This document shows positions 60,215 to 64,000 of a DNA stretch of 64,000 bases, in pieces (the first letter of the stretch is position 1; each line of letters begins with the position of its first letter). Origin of the DNA: Variovorax sp. OV329 (GTDB taxonomy: Bacteria; Pseudomonadota; Gammaproteobacteria; Burkholderiales; Burkholderiaceae_C); NCBI RefSeq assembly GCF_900114785.1, contig NZ_FOUG01000015.1, positions 1 to 64,000 on the forward strand. The letters are read 5' to 3'. The position numbers and the translations under genes were made by a program. The notes under the pieces were generated by a model. The model was not told the DNA's origin and did no database searches. It saw only the letters and a program-made list of their open reading frames with translations.

Positions 60215-60910
60215 CTAAACCTCCAACCACTCCTTGCGCGTCGCCGCATCCGCGCGCAACGAATCCGGCGTCCCGTCAAAGACGATCGTCCCGTGCCCCA
60301 TGACCAGCGCGCGATCGGAAATGTGCATCGCAATGGTCAGTTTCTGCTCGATCAGCAACACCGAGATGCCGCGGTCCTTCAGTCGCTTGAGGTACTCGCC
60401 CACCAACTCGACGATCTTCGGCGCCAGGCCCTCGGTGGGCTCGTCGATGATGATCAGGTCGGGGTCGCCCATCAAGGTGCGGCACAAGGTAAGCATCTGC
60501 TGCTCGCCGCCCGAGAGCACGCCGGCCTCGGTGTGCTGGCGCTCCTTCAGGCGCGGGAACATGGCGTACATGTCCTCGAAGCCCCAGCGGCTGTCCTTGC
60601 CCTTGCCCTTCTGGCCCAGGAGCAGGTTCTGGTGCACCGTGAGCTTGGGGAAGATGTCGCGGTTCTCCGGCACGTAGCCGATGCCCAGGTGCGCCACCTC
60701 GTAGGCCTTCTTGCGCAGGATGTCCTGGCCCTGCCACTGCATGCCGCCCTCGGCATGCACCAGGCCCATGATGGCCTTGGCGGTGGTGGAGCGCCCCGAG
60801 CCGTTGCGGCCCAGCAGCGCCACGATCTCGCCCTTGCCCACCTCGAATGAAACGCCATGCAGCACATGGCTCTTGCCGTAGTAGGCGTGGATGTCTTGCA
60901 GTTTCAGCAT
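60215..60910 (-). CDS. livF: LivF-like branched-chain amino acid ABC ATPase
   Basis: This 231-residue ATPase has LLGRNGSGRSTTAKAIMG at the Walker A position, LSGGEQQMLTLCRTL as the signature, and DLIIIDEPTEGLAP as Walker B. The Walker A has Arg40 where Lys is canonical (GxxGxGKS/T). It is the LivF partner of the LivG subunit encoded upstream and energises uptake of branched-chain amino acids, amides or related solutes. It ends the livHMGF run. An 85-bp repeat-like spacer separates it from livG. Confidence 0.9.
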   Translation of the reverse strand: MLKLQDIHAYYGKSHVLHGVSFEVGKGEIVALLGRNGSGRSTTAKAIMGLVHAEGGMQWQGQDILRKKAYEVAHLGIGYVPENRDIFPKLTVHQNLLLGQKGKGKDSRWGFEDMYAMFPRLKERQHTEAGVLSGGEQQMLTLCRTLMGDPDLIIIDEPTEGLAPKIVELVGEYLKRLKDRGISVLLIEQKLTIAMHISDRALVMGHGTIVFDGTPDSLRADAATRKEWLEV

Positions 60911-60915
60911 TGATT

Positions 60916-60995
60916 GGCCTCCCGCCGGGCCGCCCCTAGGGAGGCCGCGCCCCCTCGGGGGGCAGCGATTACACGAAGTGAAGAGCGTGGGGGCA
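60916..60995. repeat. REP-like intergenic repeat between livG and livF
   Basis: GGCCTCCC (60916-60923) is complementary to GGGAGGCC (60939-60946). A second hairpin, GCCCCC/GGGGGC, lies at 60949-60963, followed by ACGAAGTGAAGAGCGTGGGGGC. I recall this type of GGGGAGGCC...CGTGGGGGC sequence as a dispersed intergenic repeat in Burkholderiales. It lies inside the transcript and could influence relative livF expression. Confidence 0.5.
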
Positions 60996-61763
60996 TCAGT
61001 GTCCTCCCTGGGCATGGGCCACGGGCGAGCCCAGGTAGGCCTCCTGCACCTTCGCATTGGCGCGCACCTTGTCCGGCGTGTCGAAGGCGATCACCTCGCC
61101 ATAGACCACCACCGCGATCTTGTCGGCCAGGCCGAAGACCACGCCCATGTCGTGCTCCACCGTGAGCAGCGTGCGGCCCACCGTCACCTGGCGGATCAGC
61201 GCGATGAAGTGCGCGGTCTCGGTCTTGCTCATGCCGGCCGTGGGTTCGTCCAGCAGGATCACCTCGGCGCCGCCGGCGATGGTCACGCCGATTTCCAGCG
61301 CGCGCTGTTCGGCATAGGTGAGGTTCACCGCCAGGACGTCGCGCTTGCGGGCCAGGCCCACCTGCACCAGCAGCTCCTCGGCACGCATGTTGGCGTCGTC
61401 CAGGTTCTTCAGGAAGCGCAGGAAGGTGTACTTGTAGCCCAGGCTCCACAGCACCCCGCAGCGCAGGTTCTCGAAAACGCTGAGCTTGGGGAAGATGTTG
61501 GTGATCTGGAAGCTGCGCGAGAGCCCCAGCCGGTTCACCTCGAAGGGCTTGAGCCCGTCGATGCGCTGGCCCTTGAGGTGCACCTCGCCGCTGCTGGGCG
61601 CCATGCGCCCGCTGATCAGGTTGAAGAGGGTGGACTTGCCGGCGCCGTTGGGGCCGATGATGGCCACCCGCTCGCCCGCATTCACCGCCAGGTCGACGCC
61701 GCGGATGATCTCGGTCTTGCCGAAGCTCTTGCGCAGGTCTTTCAGTTCGAGTGCGTAGATCAT
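60996..61763 (-). CDS. livG: LivG-like branched-chain amino acid ABC ATPase
   Basis: This 255-residue ATPase has Walker A GPNGAGKSTLFN, the LivG-type LTYAEQRALEIG in place of a classical signature, and Walker B EVILLDEPTAGMS. It works with LivF and the two permeases. The frame continues 24 codons upstream with an Arg-rich stretch; MIYALELKDL at 61763 is the natural start. It is 22 bp after livM. Confidence 0.93.
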   Translation of the reverse strand: MIYALELKDLRKSFGKTEIIRGVDLAVNAGERVAIIGPNGAGKSTLFNLISGRMAPSSGEVHLKGQRIDGLKPFEVNRLGLSRSFQITNIFPKLSVFENLRCGVLWSLGYKYTFLRFLKNLDDANMRAEELLVQVGLARKRDVLAVNLTYAEQRALEIGVTIAGGAEVILLDEPTAGMSKTETAHFIALIRQVTVGRTLLTVEHDMGVVFGLADKIAVVVYGEVIAFDTPDKVRANAKVQEAYLGSPVAHAQGGH

Positions 61764-61785
61764 GTGCTTCTTGTTCTCCCGGGTC

Positions 61786-63105
61786 TCAGAGCGAGTCGCG
61801 GCGCTTGATCTCCGCCTCGATCTCTTCCTGCGCATGGCCCCAGACGACGACGAACTTGCGCCGCATCACCTCGAACAAGCCCAGGCCGACCGCCAGCAGC
61901 GCCGCCGCAGTGATCCACGAAGTGGACCTGGAGGTGTCCAGCTCGGTGCCGAACAGCGGCACCTTCGGGCCCAGCGCCGCATTGAGCTGCATGTGGTAGG
62001 TCATCTCGATCAGCATTGCCGCGCCCACCACCATGATGGCCGAGGCCACGATCAGGCCCAGGTAGGGCTTGACCAGCCGCCTGAACTTGCCGAAGGCCGC
62101 CACGCGGATGTTCATCATGATCAGGCTGGCCACGCCACCGGGCGCGAACATCACCATCAGCAGGAAGGCCAGGCCCAGGTACAGCAGCCAGGCCTTGGAC
62201 AGCTCCGACAGCAGGATGGAGGCGAACACCAGCAGCACCGCGCCGATGATCGGCCCGAAGAAGAAGGTGGCGCCGCCCAGGAAGGTGAACAGCAGGTAGC
62301 CGCCCGAGCGCAGCGCGTTCAGGCTGTCGGCCGCGTTCACGATCTCGAAGTTGATGGCCGCCAGCCCGCCGCCGATGCCGCCGAAGAAGCCGGCGATGAT
62401 GAAGGCGATGTAGCGCACCCGCTGGGTGTTGTAGCCGATGAACTCCACGCGCTCCGGGTTGTCGCGCACCGCGTTGAGCATGCGGCCCAGCGGCGTGCCG
62501 GTGAAGGCGAACATCAGCGCGGTGCAGATGAAGCAGTACACGGCAATCAGGTAGTAAACCTGGATCTGCGGGCCGAAGGTGATGCCCAGGAAGCCCTTGC
62601 CGTACACGCGGTCGGTGGTGATGCCGCCCTCGCCGCCGAAGAAGCCGGGGAACATCAGCGCCATGGCCGCCACCAGCTCGCCGATGCCCAGCGTGATCAT
62701 GGCGAAGGTGGTGCCCGACTTCTTGGTGGTCACGTAGCCGAAGAGCACCGCGAAGAAGGCGCCGCCCAGGCCACCCACGATCGGGATGAGCACCAGCGGC
62801 ACCGGGATCGAGCCCTTGGAAGCCAGGTTCATCGCGTGGACGGCGATGAAGGAGCCCAGGCCCACGTAGACGGCATGGCCGAAGCTGAGCATGCCGCCCT
62901 GCCCCAGCAGCATGTTGTAGCTCAGGCAGATGATGATCAGGTAGCCGATCTGCGAGAGCATGGTCAGCGCCAGGCTGCTCTTGAAGAACAGCGGCGCCAC
63001 GATCAAGGCGATGGCGAACAGCGACCAGATCAGGATCCGGCCGACGTTCAACGGCTTGAAGCGGTAGTAGGAAGGGGTGGCGGTCGAGGACATGGCGGTG
63101 CTCAT
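61786..63105 (-). CDS. livM: LivM-like branched-chain amino acid ABC permease
   Basis: This 439-residue inner-membrane protein has the LivM block LSYNMLLGQGGMLSFGHAVY and, later, TPLGRMLNAVRDNPERVEFI, which contacts the ATPases. It has about ten hydrophobic segments. It is longer than many LivM proteins because of its N-terminus and a C-terminal tail with HAQEEIEAEIKRRD after the last helix. A GTG at 63120 would extend it by five residues. ATG 63105, with GAGGA eight bases ahead, was preferred. Confidence 0.92.
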   Translation of the reverse strand: MSTAMSSTATPSYYRFKPLNVGRILIWSLFAIALIVAPLFFKSSLALTMLSQIGYLIIICLSYNMLLGQGGMLSFGHAVYVGLGSFIAVHAMNLASKGSIPVPLVLIPIVGGLGGAFFAVLFGYVTTKKSGTTFAMITLGIGELVAAMALMFPGFFGGEGGITTDRVYGKGFLGITFGPQIQVYYLIAVYCFICTALMFAFTGTPLGRMLNAVRDNPERVEFIGYNTQRVRYIAFIIAGFFGGIGGGLAAINFEIVNAADSLNALRSGGYLLFTFLGGATFFFGPIIGAVLLVFASILLSELSKAWLLYLGLAFLLMVMFAPGGVASLIMMNIRVAAFGKFRRLVKPYLGLIVASAIMVVGAAMLIEMTYHMQLNAALGPKVPLFGTELDTSRSTSWITAAALLAVGLGLFEVMRRKFVVVWGHAQEEIEAEIKRRDSL

Positions 63106-63109
63106 GGCG

Positions 63110-64000
63110 TCAGTCCTCACGGGTGCCCAGCAGGCCCTTGGGCCTGAAGATCAGGATCAGCACGAGGAAGAGGTAGGGAAGGATGGGCGCCACCTGCGAG
63201 ATGGTGAGCGACAGCAGCGGATAGCCGAAGGATTCGCGGGTGATGTTCATGCCCAGCGCCTGCAGGGCCGTGGCACCGGAATAGTCGAGCGCCACCGCGA
63301 AGGTCTGCACGATGCCGATGAGCAGCGAGGCCAGGAAGGCACCGGCCAGCGAACCCATGCCGCCCACCACCACCACCACGAAGATGATCGAGCCCACCGA
63401 GGCGGCCATGGCCGGCTCGGTGACGTAGGTGTTGCCGCCGATCACGCCGGCCAGCCCTGCCAGCGCGGCGCCGCCGCCGAACACCAGCATGAAGACGCGC
63501 GGCACGTTGTGGCCCAGCGCCTCGACCATCTCGGGGTGCTTCAGGGCCGCCTGGATCACCAGGCCGATGCGGGTGCGGGTGAGCAGCAGCCACACCGAGA
63601 ACAGCATGAGCAGGGCCACCAGCATGATGAAGGAGCGCGACTTCGGGAACTGCGTGCCGAAGATCGTGAAGAGCGGGCCCTGCAGCTGCGTCGGCAGGCC
63701 GTAGGGCACGGTGGAGCGCCCCCACACCAGCTGCACGATCTCCAGGATCAGGTAGGACAGGCCGAAGGTCACCAGCAACTCGGGCACGTGGCCGAACTTG
63801 TGGACCCGGCGCAGGCTGTAGCGCTCGAACAGCGCGCCCAGGCCACCCACCAGCAGCGGCGCGATGAACAGCGCCGGCCAGAAGCCCACCACGCCCGACA
63901 GCGTGTAGGCGATGTAGGCACCCAGCATGTAGAAGCTGGTGTGCGCGAAATTGAGCACGCCCATCATGCTGAAGATGAGCGTCAGGCCCGAGCTCAGCAT
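63110..64000 (-). CDS. livH: LivH-like branched-chain amino acid ABC permease (5' end beyond window)
   Basis: The visible part is at least 296 residues. It reads LTLIFSMMGVLNFAHTSFYM near the start and PRVFMLVFGGGAALAGLAGV, the LivH motif that meets the ATPases, further on. At least seven helices are visible. The start of the gene lies past the window edge; the Met visible at the edge need not be the true start. Its stop is 4 bp before the livM start, so the two permeases are coupled. No periplasmic binding protein gene is in the window. Confidence 0.9.
   Translation of the reverse strand: MLSSGLTLIFSMMGVLNFAHTSFYMLGAYIAYTLSGVVGFWPALFIAPLLVGGLGALFERYSLRRVHKFGHVPELLVTFGLSYLILEIVQLVWGRSTVPYGLPTQLQGPLFTIFGTQFPKSRSFIMLVALLMLFSVWLLLTRTRIGLVIQAALKHPEMVEALGHNVPRVFMLVFGGGAALAGLAGVIGGNTYVTEPAMAASVGSIIFVVVVVGGMGSLAGAFLASLLIGIVQTFAVALDYSGATALQALGMNITRESFGYPLLSLTISQVAPILPYLFLVLILIFRPKGLLGTRED

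Overview
The window is 64 kb of GC-rich chromosome with dense, short-spaced genes. Gene content and order point to a beta-proteobacterium of the Comamonadaceae, most like Variovorax: acyl-CoA-centred catabolic operons, a liv-type ABC transporter, a PhnD-like transporter annotated elsewhere as 'putative selenate', DUF2239, and an intergenic element of a type I associate with that genus. This assignment comes from pattern recognition, not a search. No rRNA, tRNA or CRISPR array was seen.

Layout. 1-100: tail of an IS3-type transposase cut by the window edge. 97-6093: small membrane protein, patatin-like phospholipase, tex, DUF2239 protein, MATE exporter. 6094-6547: the only gene-free stretch over 300 bp, holding a 264-bp inverted-repeat element with nested hairpins. 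6548-15623 (minus): a six-gene redox cluster, in transcription order a two-heme c-type cytochrome lipoprotein, a GMC flavoprotein oxidoreductase, a 143-aa unknown, a membrane protein with two related halves, a DyP-type peroxidase and a catalase-like hemoprotein. 15783-19141 (plus): PhnD/PhnC/PhnE/PhnE-like ABC transporter. 19155-22608 (minus): glycerophosphodiesterase, AcuI-like reductase, and a Phd-like antitoxin plus zeta-type toxin. 22671-29834: four MFS exporters, a DNA alkyltransferase and a LysR regulator. 29876-38495: single housekeeping and conserved genes (cupin, DUF2789, hydrolase, RidA-like, lipocalin-like, YceH, VOC, AsmA, MerR-TPR). 38496-40314: Ku and an ExoIII-type nuclease, divergent. 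40540-42927: Lrp regulator, ornithine cyclodeaminase-like enzyme, glycosyltransferase. 42931-46578 (minus): Pqi lipid-transport operon with PqiA split into two genes. 46664-57945 (minus): a long beta-oxidation run. 58182-60210 (plus): a lower-GC accessory module, a DUF6402-like protein followed by two tandem immunity-like paralogs, all translationally coupled. 60215-64000 (minus): livHMGF, with livH cut by the window end.

How the genes work together. The fatty-acid run supplies an acyl-CoA dehydrogenase, a hydratase/3-hydroxyacyl-CoA dehydrogenase, a thiolase, a thioesterase and several reductases. The liv genes import branched-chain amino acids or similar solutes. The Pqi proteins bridge the two membranes. 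The redox cluster combines a flavin oxidoreductase, a periplasmic or outer-membrane cytochrome and two heme peroxide-type enzymes. It is the best candidate here for a poorly described pathway. The DUF6402/immunity-like module is the best candidate for recent transfer and interbacterial conflict.
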